Source: CAYQVW01 sp964421245 (GTDB lineage: Bacteria > Margulisbacteria > WOR-1 > XYC2-FULL-46-14). Taken from it: a stretch of 64,000 bases of DNA. The stretch spans positions 124,001 to 188,000 of the forward strand of contig CAYQVW010000001.1 of assembly GCA_964421245.1 (NCBI GenBank). Direction: 5' to 3'. Positions 16,588-25,324 of this stretch are shown piece by piece; position 1 is the stretch's first letter, and each line of letters begins with the position of its first letter. The notes below the pieces were generated by a model that saw nothing but the letters and a program-made list of their open reading frames with translations, did no database searches and was not told the origin of the DNA. Position numbers and translations under genes: made by a program.

Positions 16588-18054
16588 ATGCTTTTTAATT
16601 CTTGGCAGTTTATACTTTTTTTTCCTTTAGTTGTGTTTATCTATTTTACCCTTCCGCATAGATATCGATGGGTTTTTCTGCTTATTGCCAGCTACTATTT
16701 TTATATGTGTTGGAAGATGGAATATATTATCCTTATTATGGTTTCAACCATTATTGATTACTATGCAGGGATAAAAATGGGAGAATCGCAAAATGTTGCG
16801 ACGCGCAGGCGTTATTTAATTCTTAGCTTAATTTCTAATCTTGGTATTTTGTTTGCTTTTAAATACTTTAACTTTTTTAATGATAGCATCAGAACCATGT
16901 TTAATCATTTCAATATATTTTATGGCGTTTCTATGTTTAGGGTCTTGCTACCCGTTGGTATATCATTTTACACTTTTCAAACTCTGAGCTATTCAATCGA
17001 TGTTTACCGTGGCATAAAAAAACCAGAAAAGAACCTTGGTATCTTTGCATTATATGTTTCTTTTTTCCCCCAGTTGGTAGCTGGTCCTATTGAAAGATCA
17101 ACAAGATTGCTACCCCAATTCTTCGAAAAACATGATTTTAATTATGCAAGAGTGACTGACGGTCTTAAGCTGATGCTTTGGGGTTTTTTTAAAAAAGTCG
17201 TTATAGCAGATAGGTTGGCTATTCTCGTTAATACAGTTTATAACAGCCCTTCTAACTATACTGGATTCCCTTTAATTCTAGCCACTGTGTTTTTTGCTTT
17301 CCAAATTTATTGTGACTTTTCTGGTTATTGTGACATTGCCATTGGCGGAGCTCAGGTGTTAGGGTTTAATTTAATGGATAATTTTAATAGGCCGTATTTT
17401 TCAAAATCAATATCGGAATTCTGGAAAAGGTGGCACATTTCTTTGTCTACATGGTTCAAAGATTATTTATATATTTCACTAGGGGGGAACAGGGTGGTTA
17501 AATGGAGATGGCAATTTAACCTGTTGCTTACTTTTTTGATAAGTGGGCTTTGGCATGGTGCCAATTGGACCTACGTGATATGGGGAGGATTACACGGATT
17601 CTATTTTATGTTTTCAATTTGGACAAATAAGATAAGAAAAAACATTACTAATTTTATAGGAATAAACAAATTCCCAAGATTCTACAAATATACTCAAGTG
17701 CTAACCACTTTTTCGTTGGTATGTTTTGCCTGGATCTTCTTTAGAGCCAGAAATGTAAATGAGGCCTTTTACGTAGTTATTCATATTTTTGATGGTTTTG
17801 GGAGCATGCTTAATATCAAGGGAATTGGGTCCAATTTTACGGGTTTAGGATTTGGTCGGTATGATTATTTAGTCGCATTTGCTTCGATTGGGTTTATGCA
17901 ACTTGTTCATCTAATTCAAAGACATGGAAGGATAAGGCATATGCTTTCTGAGAGGCCAACTTGGATGAGGTGGACTTTTTATTATTTACTTGTTATGTGG
18001 ATAGTTTTGTTTGGAGTTTTCAATAAATCGCAGTTTATATATTTTCAGTTTTAG
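16588..18054 (+). CDS. MBOAT-family membrane O-acyltransferase (AlgI/DltB-like)
   Basis: A 488-residue polytopic membrane protein with MBOAT hallmarks: the QLVAGPIERSTRLLPQF segment, the FWKRWHISLSTWFKDYLY motif (about residues 275-292) and the catalytic histidine in SGLWHGANWTYVIWGG (about 320). Proteins of this group move acyl groups, usually acetyl, across the membrane for O-acylation of extracellular polysaccharide. The next gene, 6 bases downstream, is an SGNH-like protein, the usual partner. The start lacks a Shine-Dalgarno, while a TAAAAT box lies 9 bases upstream. Confidence 0.93.
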   Translation: MLFNSWQFILFFPLVVFIYFTLPHRYRWVFLLIASYYFYMCWKMEYIILIMVSTIIDYYAGIKMGESQNVATRRRYLILSLISNLGILFAFKYFNFFNDSIRTMFNHFNIFYGVSMFRVLLPVGISFYTFQTLSYSIDVYRGIKKPEKNLGIFALYVSFFPQLVAGPIERSTRLLPQFFEKHDFNYARVTDGLKLMLWGFFKKVVIADRLAILVNTVYNSPSNYTGFPLILATVFFAFQIYCDFSGYCDIAIGGAQVLGFNLMDNFNRPYFSKSISEFWKRWHISLSTWFKDYLYISLGGNRVVKWRWQFNLLLTFLISGLWHGANWTYVIWGGLHGFYFMFSIWTNKIRKNITNFIGINKFPRFYKYTQVLTTFSLVCFAWIFFRARNVNEAFYVVIHIFDGFGSMLNIKGIGSNFTGLGFGRYDYLVAFASIGFMQLVHLIQRHGRIRHMLSERPTWMRWTFYYLLVMWIVLFGVFNKSQFIYFQF

Positions 18055-18060
18055 GGAAAT

Positions 18061-19152
18061 ATGATGGATATTTTAAAATTTATTAAAAAGATAATGTTTT
18101 TACTACCGATACTGTTTGTAATTATCGGTTTTAATTATTTTGTTGATCCGGCTAATATCTTTAGAGGCGAGAAATATTATGAAAAAATTGTGGGGTATTT
18201 ATTAGAGGGTAAAAATGTTGGGAATATGACAAATTATGATGAAAGGCTGTTACAAAGAGAGTATATAAAGGGTCTTTCCGAGAGAAGGGAAATTGCAGTG
18301 TTGGGATCAAGCAGATCTTTGCAAATTGCTTCTAGTGCGTTTCCTGGGCATTCTTTTCTTAACAACAGTGTTTCGGGAGCTACGATCGAAGATAATATGG
18401 CTATTTATTGGATGTATCGCAAGAAAGACTTTATTCCATCTGTCGTAGTTATTGGATTAGATCCCTGGTTACTAAATAAATATAATTATCAAGGAAGATA
18501 CAGATCAATAGTGAGAGAATATCAGGAGATTACAAAATACATTATAGGCCAGAATGATGGATCAAAGGTATCGCACTATTACCAAACTAAATATTTTGAA
18601 TTAATTTCGTTAAGCTATTTCCAATCGTCATTTTGGCATTTGGTTAAAAGCTTACGTGAGGGAAAAAAAGAACGGAGTCACTTTTATCCGACATCAAAGA
18701 ATGTTTCCATTGAACAGATGAAGCTAACAGATGGTACTATTAGCTATGATATCAACTATAGGAACGTTAGCCCCTCAGAAGCTCGTTTATCAGCAGTGCA
18801 ATATGCCAAAAAAGACCCTGTGTATTCACTTGGTAATTTTACTCGTTTAGACCCGAACTTGACAGAAAAGTTTGATAAATTCATTGATTTGTTGAATAAA
18901 GATAAAGTTAAAGTAGTATTTTTCTTGCCACCATATCATCCTGCTGCATACAATATCTTGGCAAAATCTGATAAATACAAAATAATTAAAGAGGCTCAAA
19001 AATATTTTGAAAAATATGCAAAAGACAAAAAGATCAAGTTAATAGGGTCATATAATCCTAACGATTGTTACTTGGGAGAATTGGATTTTTATGATGGTAT
19101 GCACATAAAAAGAGAATCCATAAATAGGCTGTTTAAATCTAATCGTCTTTAA
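18061..19152 (+). CDS. SGNH-like membrane-anchored acyltransferase partner (AlgJ/AlgX/DltD-like role)
   Basis: One N-terminal transmembrane helix (IMFLLPILFVIIGFNYF) anchors a 340-residue extracytoplasmic domain. It has an SGNH-like Ser motif VLGSSRSLQI (about residue 80-89), NNSVSGAT, and a C-terminal catalytic pair in YDGMHIKRES (Asp and His near 345-348). This matches proteins that receive acyl groups from an MBOAT protein and pass them to a glycan. It lies 6 bases after the MBOAT gene. The family was judged by motif only and not by search. Confidence 0.75.
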   Translation: MMDILKFIKKIMFLLPILFVIIGFNYFVDPANIFRGEKYYEKIVGYLLEGKNVGNMTNYDERLLQREYIKGLSERREIAVLGSSRSLQIASSAFPGHSFLNNSVSGATIEDNMAIYWMYRKKDFIPSVVVIGLDPWLLNKYNYQGRYRSIVREYQEITKYIIGQNDGSKVSHYYQTKYFELISLSYFQSSFWHLVKSLREGKKERSHFYPTSKNVSIEQMKLTDGTISYDINYRNVSPSEARLSAVQYAKKDPVYSLGNFTRLDPNLTEKFDKFIDLLNKDKVKVVFFLPPYHPAAYNILAKSDKYKIIKEAQKYFEKYAKDKKIKLIGSYNPNDCYLGELDFYDGMHIKRESINRLFKSNRL

Positions 19153-19230
19153 TGAGTGCAAGTTTATGTCTTTATATCCCACAATTGTAAGTCTTTCTCC
19201 GGTTGTGTTATAATTCTTCTTAAGGAAAGA

Positions 19231-20091
19231 ATGAAAAGGCCTGTAGTTAAAAAGGCGAAAGCCGAGAATTTTTCTGATATATATAGCCTTCTTCTTAAGT
19301 TTGACAGCCCCAATATTTTGGAAGATGACTGGAGAAATCTGTTTATTAGGCGTTGGGATAATAAAGAAGATTATTTTGGTTATATGCTAGTGGATAATGA
19401 CAAAGTAGTAGGTTTTTTTGGTTTGATTTTTTGTGAGAGATATATTAACAACAATAAAAGTAAATTTTGCAATCTCACCAGTTGGATTGTTGAACCTGAA
19501 TATAGGGCACACAGTCTTTCTCTTCTTAAGCCAGTATTGAGATTAGAAGGGTATACATTAACCAATTTTACTGCTGTGGAACAAGTTTATAAGATATTTA
19601 AGCGGTTCGGGTTTAAGGAGTTGGGAGCCAAGGTTAATATAATTTTACCACTGCCTCTTAGTAATTCCTTCTTTAAAAAATGTGATGTTCTTTTTGATAG
19701 GGATGAAATTGCTTTGCATTTGTCTCCAGGTGACCTTAAGATTTATAATGATCATTTTCATTTCAAGTCCAGATATATATTGTTGATTTCAGGGAGAGGG
19801 TCGTGTTTTATCGTTGTGACCAGGGTTTATCGAAAGAAAATTCCATTCGCTTACGTACACTATATTGGTAATTTAGATTTGTTTGTAGGTCATATAAATA
19901 AAGCAAAATTTTCAATTATCAGAAAACTTAAAGTTGCGGCTTTATTAGTTGATGAAAGGTTGTTGCGAAAAAAGAAGCTTCCCTTTGCAGTTAATTACAA
20001 TATGCCACTTCCAAAACTTTATAGGTCAGAGACATTGAGTAGATATGATATAGATAGTCTTTACTCAGAATGTATTCTGTTGAACAGCTAG
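19231..20091 (+). CDS. GNAT-like N-acyltransferase, putative
   Basis: The first half resembles a GNAT fold: VKKAKAENFSDIYSLL, YMLVDNDKVVGFFGLIF, TSWIVEPEYRAHSLSLLKPVL and the C-terminal YKIFKRFGFKELG, which together match the acetyl-CoA binding region. The second half has no family I recognise. ATG 19231 follows TAAGGAAAG (19221-19229) and is a better start than the in-frame GTG 19156, which would add an unrelated hydrophobic leader. A possible role is N-acylation of an amino sugar, but this is a guess from context. Confidence 0.6.
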   Translation: MKRPVVKKAKAENFSDIYSLLLKFDSPNILEDDWRNLFIRRWDNKEDYFGYMLVDNDKVVGFFGLIFCERYINNNKSKFCNLTSWIVEPEYRAHSLSLLKPVLRLEGYTLTNFTAVEQVYKIFKRFGFKELGAKVNIILPLPLSNSFFKKCDVLFDRDEIALHLSPGDLKIYNDHFHFKSRYILLISGRGSCFIVVTRVYRKKIPFAYVHYIGNLDLFVGHINKAKFSIIRKLKVAALLVDERLLRKKKLPFAVNYNMPLPKLYRSETLSRYDIDSLYSECILLNS

Positions 20092-20100
20092 GGTGTTATT

Positions 20101-20937
20101 TTGAGCCTAAAACTTAAACACAGATTGATATACTTGTCATATCCATTTCTTTCTTTTCTGCGAAAATGGAAGGGATTTCGTATCCTTCTATTTCACCATG
20201 TTGCTGCAGAGGACCTTGATACTTTTAAGGAAATAATTGAATTTGTTGGTAATGAGTATGGTTTTGTAACTCCTCAAGAGTTTGAAAATGTATGCAATCA
20301 GAAAGAACCACCAATCAATAACAAATATCTAATAAGTTTTGATGATGGATTTTTGTCTAGTGCCATTGCAGCTAAAAAAGTACTTGAGCCAGCAGGCATA
20401 AAGGCATTGTTCTTTATTTGCCCTAATTTTATTGGGTTGGAGCAGACAGCTCTAAGAGAGTTTATTGTCAAAAATTTATTGTTGTCAGATGAGCAAGCGA
20501 AAAAAATACGCGCAATGTCCTGGAGTGACATTAAGGAATTAAGAGATAAGGGTAACATTATTGGTGCACATACGGTTAACCATCTAAGGCTCTCCTCAAT
20601 TTCAAATAAGGAACAAAAGAAGAATGAAATAGTTAAATCTAAGAAGATTTTGGAGGGTAGACTGGGAGTCCCGATTGAATGGTTTGCCTTTCCTTTTGGT
20701 GATTACAAAAGTATTGATAAGGATTCTCTAGATATAATTCAGCGAGAGTATCGCTATTGTTGTACTGGCATACGAGGATTGAATAATGGTAATGGTGGTG
20801 GCAGTTCATATGTTATTTGTAGGGACGAGGTTGGTTTGGATAATCCCCTTGGTTATACAAAATTATTATTGAAAGGTGGGTTAGACTTTTATTATTATTT
20901 GAAAAGAAAAACTTTGGAAGGATATTTAAGGGAATGA
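20101..20937 (+). CDS. Polysaccharide deacetylase (NodB homology) family protein
   Basis: A CE4-type domain with LISFDDGFLSSAIAAKKVL (motif 1, Asp-Asp near residue 80) and GAHTVNHLRLSS (motif 2, the metal-binding His pair near 157-161), then WFAFPFGDY. It is 278 residues long with a short N-terminal hydrophobic region but no clear cleavable signal. It could remove an N- or O-acetyl group from a glycan. The start is TTG, 9 bases after the acyltransferase-like gene. The stop overlaps the start of the next gene by 4 bases. Confidence 0.88.
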   Translation: MSLKLKHRLIYLSYPFLSFLRKWKGFRILLFHHVAAEDLDTFKEIIEFVGNEYGFVTPQEFENVCNQKEPPINNKYLISFDDGFLSSAIAAKKVLEPAGIKALFFICPNFIGLEQTALREFIVKNLLLSDEQAKKIRAMSWSDIKELRDKGNIIGAHTVNHLRLSSISNKEQKKNEIVKSKKILEGRLGVPIEWFAFPFGDYKSIDKDSLDIIQREYRYCCTGIRGLNNGNGGGSSYVICRDEVGLDNPLGYTKLLLKGGLDFYYYLKRKTLEGYLRE

Positions 20938-22214
20938 AATTTAATAGGAAGAAAATATTATTTGTAATATTCTTATTGGCTGTGCTTGCTAGGTTTAGTA
21001 TGCCTTATATTAGAGAAACTTATTATTTTCATAGTCCATTCATCCGTTATGGAAATGATTTTGTTGGTAGCGTGGTATCTGATTCAATTGGATATAATGA
21101 TCTCGCAAGGTCGTTAATGAGAGGGAATGGTTTTGCGTTTAATTTGCAAGAAAGGGATAAGGCTGGGGAAAACTTTGACCTCCGAACCAATTTAGATATT
21201 TTTAAAGAAAATGGTTTATATTGGCATAAAGCAGTTCCGCCCGTTTATCCTCTGTTTTTAGCGACGGTGTATTTTTTGTTTGGGATAAATACTCTCGCAT
21301 ATTTTATACCGCAGACATTGTTAGGGGCTCTAACTTGTTGTCTTATATATTTGATTGCGGAGGAATTGTTCAATAATAAAGTTGCTATTATGTCTGGCCT
21401 TATGCTTGCATTTTATCCGGATCTTGTTTTTTGGACTTATATGATTCGTACAGAAACTCTTTTTATTTTTTTGTTGGTATTTGTTTTTTGGCTTTTGTTA
21501 AAGAAGGGCGTAGAGCAAAACTATTTATATGCAGTTGTCATTGGAATAGTTATTGGATTGGCTTGTCTTACAAGGATTACAATCTTTTATTTCATACCAA
21601 TAATTGTTGTTTGGAAATATCTCTCTTATAGGGAAAATAGACCACGAGTCTTTCTTTGGTTGTTGATACTGTTGATTTCTCTGTCAGCGACTTTGTTGCC
21701 TTGGGCAGTTCGGAACTATATTTTGTTTAATCATTTTACTGTTATAACAGATGAGGCAGGAACAATTTTTCTCGATTATCCGAATCATCCATTTTCTCCC
21801 GATACTGCTTCCTCAGATTTTAAAAATAAATCATATCTTCAACTACTAATTAATTTTATTTGGAACAATCCTGGTGAATTTATTGTAAAAACCATAAACA
21901 GGTTTTTTAAGTATTTATCTCCATTTACTCCTCCCATGAGGGGTCTTGCGAAAGTGTACAAGGGAGTTAGTTGGTTGTTTGTAATGCCTGCATCTTTTAT
22001 TGGATTAATTCTTTCTGCAAAAAAATACTGGAAGACTGCCAGTCTCTTAATTCTATTTGTTCTTTATTATATTTTACTTCACAGTGTTACCTTTGTTGAT
22101 GATGGATTGGTTTATCGTTATCCTATTCAGCCGTTTCTTTGTATATTTGCTGCATGCGGTTATTGGTGGATTTGCCCTAAATGTAAGCGAATGGTTCTAG
22201 GATTACTACATTAG
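20934..22214 (+). CDS. ArnT/PMT-like GT-C glycosyltransferase family membrane protein
   Basis: A 426-residue multipass membrane protein. After the first helix comes SDSIGYNDLARSLMRGNGF, the acidic first-loop motif of dolichyl/undecaprenyl-phosphate-sugar transferases, and then WHKAVPPVYPLFLATVYFLFG, a frequent sequence style in this group. It should use a polyprenyl-phosphate sugar donor on the periplasmic face. It overlaps the deacetylase stop by 4 bases and ends 2 bases before the next GT4 gene. Confidence 0.82.
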   Translation: MKFNRKKILFVIFLLAVLARFSMPYIRETYYFHSPFIRYGNDFVGSVVSDSIGYNDLARSLMRGNGFAFNLQERDKAGENFDLRTNLDIFKENGLYWHKAVPPVYPLFLATVYFLFGINTLAYFIPQTLLGALTCCLIYLIAEELFNNKVAIMSGLMLAFYPDLVFWTYMIRTETLFIFLLVFVFWLLLKKGVEQNYLYAVVIGIVIGLACLTRITIFYFIPIIVVWKYLSYRENRPRVFLWLLILLISLSATLLPWAVRNYILFNHFTVITDEAGTIFLDYPNHPFSPDTASSDFKNKSYLQLLINFIWNNPGEFIVKTINRFFKYLSPFTPPMRGLAKVYKGVSWLFVMPASFIGLILSAKKYWKTASLLILFVLYYILLHSVTFVDDGLVYRYPIQPFLCIFAACGYWWICPKCKRMVLGLLH

Positions 22215-22216
22215 AT

Positions 22217-23449
22217 ATGAAAATATGTGGAATTACTTCAGTTTATTCTCCTTATGAATTTGGTGGTTCTTCAATCTACGCAAATAACATCACTTTGGAG
22301 TTATCAAATAGAGGTTATGAGAATGTTGTTATTACTATTAATCCATTCAATGGGGAAAGATTTGAGAAAGAAAAAAATATAAATATTTACCGGTTTCACC
22401 CATTTAATTTAACAACCATACAAGGTATTGGTCGAAAGTCTCTTCTAAAACAGGCGATATGGAGTTTTCTTGATGTATATAGTTATTATTCTTATAGAAT
22501 GATTAGAAAGGTGCTTATAAAAGAGAAACCCGATGTTGTCCATGTGCATACACCAATTGATATGACCTTGTCAGTATTTAATGCTGTAAAGAGTTTGGGT
22601 TTACCACTAGTTTTTACTTTGCATGATTATCTCTTATTATGTAGAAGAGTTACTCTTTTGCATAGTTCTGGAAAAATATGTACCGATAAAAACATTAATC
22701 CCCTCTGCAAGATCTACCGTAAAGTTGTTAGAACGATCGTTGATGATAAGGTGGATATTGTTACGGCTCCTTCTCAATTTGCCTTGGATATTCTAAGTGA
22801 TGATGGTTTTTTTAAGAAGACCAAAAAGGTCGTTGTTCCTCACGGGGTAATATTGGGCGATGCGGATTATTGTGAAAAAACTAAAAGGGATAAGGGTGAA
22901 AAAGATTTAAATTTCCTCTATGTTGGCGGATTAACAAAGAACAAGGGAGTGCAGGTTCTAATAGAGGCTGTAAAGCAAATCAGTAGTGACAACATAAAAT
23001 TACATATAGTGGGTAATGGTGTCTATGAGTTGGATTTAAAACAACTGGCAAAAAACGATAAGAGAATTATTTTTTATGGTAAACTTGAGCGTGGAAAAAT
23101 TGGAGAATTTTATAATTCTGCTGATGTATTAATCGTTCCTTCCATATGGTACGAGACCTTTGGTAGAGTGATACTAGAGGCCTTTAGGGCGGGCACAGCT
23201 GTAATATGTTCTAATATCGGAGGGATGCCAGAACTAGTTATTGATAATTACAATGGTTACTTGTTTGAAGCTGGAAAAGTAGATCAATTAAGGAAGGCAT
23301 TGAATAGTATTATTGCAGACCCCAATAAATTAAAAAGATTGCAAGAAAATGCATATAAGTCTTCCAAAGAGTATTCTTTTTCTAAATGTGTTGATAAATT
23401 AGTTGAAATTTATGGAGAGGCCATACAAATAAATAGGAGCAAAGAATAG
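22217..23449 (+). CDS. GT4-type glycosyltransferase
   Basis: A full-length 410-residue GT-B enzyme. The N-terminal domain has YSPYEFGGSSIYANN and DVVHVHTP. The C-terminal domain has LNFLYVGGLTKNKGVQVLIEAV, VPSIWYETFGRVILEAF with the EX7E motif, and SNIGGMPELV. This is the retaining mannosyl-/GlcNAc-transferase-like GT4 style. Two bases separate it from both neighbours, so it is a member of the same operon. Confidence 0.9.
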   Translation: MKICGITSVYSPYEFGGSSIYANNITLELSNRGYENVVITINPFNGERFEKEKNINIYRFHPFNLTTIQGIGRKSLLKQAIWSFLDVYSYYSYRMIRKVLIKEKPDVVHVHTPIDMTLSVFNAVKSLGLPLVFTLHDYLLLCRRVTLLHSSGKICTDKNINPLCKIYRKVVRTIVDDKVDIVTAPSQFALDILSDDGFFKKTKKVVVPHGVILGDADYCEKTKRDKGEKDLNFLYVGGLTKNKGVQVLIEAVKQISSDNIKLHIVGNGVYELDLKQLAKNDKRIIFYGKLERGKIGEFYNSADVLIVPSIWYETFGRVILEAFRAGTAVICSNIGGMPELVIDNYNGYLFEAGKVDQLRKALNSIIADPNKLKRLQENAYKSSKEYSFSKCVDKLVEIYGEAIQINRSKE

Positions 23450-23451
23450 TT

Positions 23452-25311
23452 ATGTGTGGCATTACTGGAATATGGAGGATGGACGAGAAATCAGTTTCAG
23501 CACAACTGATAACCAAGATGAGAGATACCATGTACTCTCGAGGTCCAGACGATGCCGGTGTTTGGATGGATGGTTCAGTTGGTTTAGCACATCGCAGATT
23601 ATCTATTATAGACATTTCTTCTTTGGGACATCAGCCTATGGTTGATGGGGAAACAGGTTCTGTTATTACATATAATGGGGAAGTATATAATTACAAAGAG
23701 ATAAGAAAAGAACTTGAGGGTTATGGAATAAAATTTAAAAGTCAAACCGATACGGAAGTTGTTTTGAAGGCCTATAGGAAATGGGGTAGAGAGTGTGTAA
23801 AAAAATTTAATGGGATGTTCTCTTTTGCTATCTGGGATTCTAAAAAAAGAGGTATTTTTATTGCTCGGGACCGTATGGGAATTAAGCCACTCTATTATTA
23901 TCATGATAATGATCTTTTAATATTTGCTTCTCGGTTAAATGCATTGATGATTCACCCTAGGTGTCCGAGTGATATTGATTATGAGTCTTTAGGGCTTTAT
24001 TTAGATATGGGATTTGTTCCTGCTCCTTGGTCGATTATTAAAGGAGTAAAGAAGCTACAACCCGGCCATGCTCTTTGGGTTGATAAGAAAAGCATTGCAA
24101 AACATTGCTATTGGAGCCTTGATAGTATTATTATAGATAATTCACTTAAAGATGTCTCAGAAAATGAATTAATAGATAGATTAGATGTTTTATTGAATGA
24201 TTCTGTTAAACTGCATTTAGCTTCGGATGTTCCCCTTGGGACGTTTCTGTCTGGTGGAATAGATTCTTCGCTAATTACAGCGATTATGTGTCAGTATTCA
24301 CAATCTTCGCCTAAAACGTTTACAATAGGTTTTGATGAAAAGCCATACGATGAGTCTGGTTATGCAGAGAAGATTGCTCAATTTCTTGGTACAAATCACC
24401 ATTCAAAGAGAATGGAGGGTCAGGATCTGTTATCCTTGTTTGATGATAATACTGCTAACTTTGATGAGCCATTAGCTGATTGGTCTAGTTTGCCTACGAT
24501 GATGGTTTCTCGCTTTGCAAAAGAACAAGTAACTGTTTGTCTAACGGGTGATGGGGGAGATGAGCTTTTTGCTGGATATCATTTTTATCCTATTTTATTT
24601 AGTCTTCAACATCTTTATCGTTTGCCGCATGCTTTGCGATTTTTACTGGGGCAAGTTGCAGCTAAAATCAGTAGCCGAAAGTTTGCAATAGTTGGACAAT
24701 CCTTTTCTCAGAAAGACATACTAAGCAGTTTTGCTTTTATGAGAAGCATGACTAGACCTTTTAATAGTCAATCACTACTGGCTCAAGGGATTCAAGGCGA
24801 GACAGTAGAGGGTTTGTTTAGAAAGCGTTGTGCTAACTTTGGCGCTCTTGATGAAGTATCAAAAACCTGCAGGCTTGATGCAGCTTATTATCTAACAGAC
24901 GATATATTACAAAAAGTTGATGTGGCCTCTATGTCTACAAGTCTTGAGGCTAGAGTGCCAATTCTTGATCATAGAATAGTAGAATTTTCTCAATCACTTC
25001 CGATTAAGTTTAAGCTCAGAGGGCTTAATACCAAGTGGATTTTAAAAAAGGTTTTGGCAAAATACATTCCTGAAAAACTATTCAAAAGACCCAAAAGGGG
25101 ATTTGTTGCGCCATTTGATAGTAGTTCTAGCAGTAGATTGAAAGAAATAATTCAAGATGAGTTATCAATTGCACAGATAAAACAATTTGGATATTTAAAT
25201 CCCGGTGGAGTTCAAAAATTAATTGATTCCTACTTATTAGGTGGAAAAGGTACAGATCAATTATTATGGGCACTATTGTGTTTAGTTCGATGGGATAGGC
25301 GTTTTCGATAG
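23452..25311 (+). CDS. asnB: Glutamine-hydrolysing asparagine synthase family amidotransferase
   Basis: A 619-residue AsnB-type enzyme. The N-terminal nucleophile Cys2 is in MCGITGIWR, with the glutaminase residues in SRGPDDAGVW, LAHRRLSIID and YNGEVYNYKE. The synthetase domain has the pyrophosphate loop FLSGGIDSS (about 265-271), LTGDGGDELFAGY and VPILDHR. In glycan loci such proteins usually amidate sugar acids and not aspartate, and UDP-glucuronate enzymes are encoded at 32-34 kb. Amidation of a uronic acid is therefore plausible, but true asparagine synthesis is not excluded. Confidence 0.92.
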   Translation: MCGITGIWRMDEKSVSAQLITKMRDTMYSRGPDDAGVWMDGSVGLAHRRLSIIDISSLGHQPMVDGETGSVITYNGEVYNYKEIRKELEGYGIKFKSQTDTEVVLKAYRKWGRECVKKFNGMFSFAIWDSKKRGIFIARDRMGIKPLYYYHDNDLLIFASRLNALMIHPRCPSDIDYESLGLYLDMGFVPAPWSIIKGVKKLQPGHALWVDKKSIAKHCYWSLDSIIIDNSLKDVSENELIDRLDVLLNDSVKLHLASDVPLGTFLSGGIDSSLITAIMCQYSQSSPKTFTIGFDEKPYDESGYAEKIAQFLGTNHHSKRMEGQDLLSLFDDNTANFDEPLADWSSLPTMMVSRFAKEQVTVCLTGDGGDELFAGYHFYPILFSLQHLYRLPHALRFLLGQVAAKISSRKFAIVGQSFSQKDILSSFAFMRSMTRPFNSQSLLAQGIQGETVEGLFRKRCANFGALDEVSKTCRLDAAYYLTDDILQKVDVASMSTSLEARVPILDHRIVEFSQSLPIKFKLRGLNTKWILKKVLAKYIPEKLFKRPKRGFVAPFDSSSSSRLKEIIQDELSIAQIKQFGYLNPGGVQKLIDSYLLGGKGTDQLLWALLCLVRWDRRFR

Positions 25312-25324
25312 GGGGAATTAGACT

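Noticed and set aside
19156..19230. An upstream GTG start for the GNAT-like gene
   Set aside because: The added residues are unrelated to the family, and ATG 19231 has a ribosome-binding sequence just before it.
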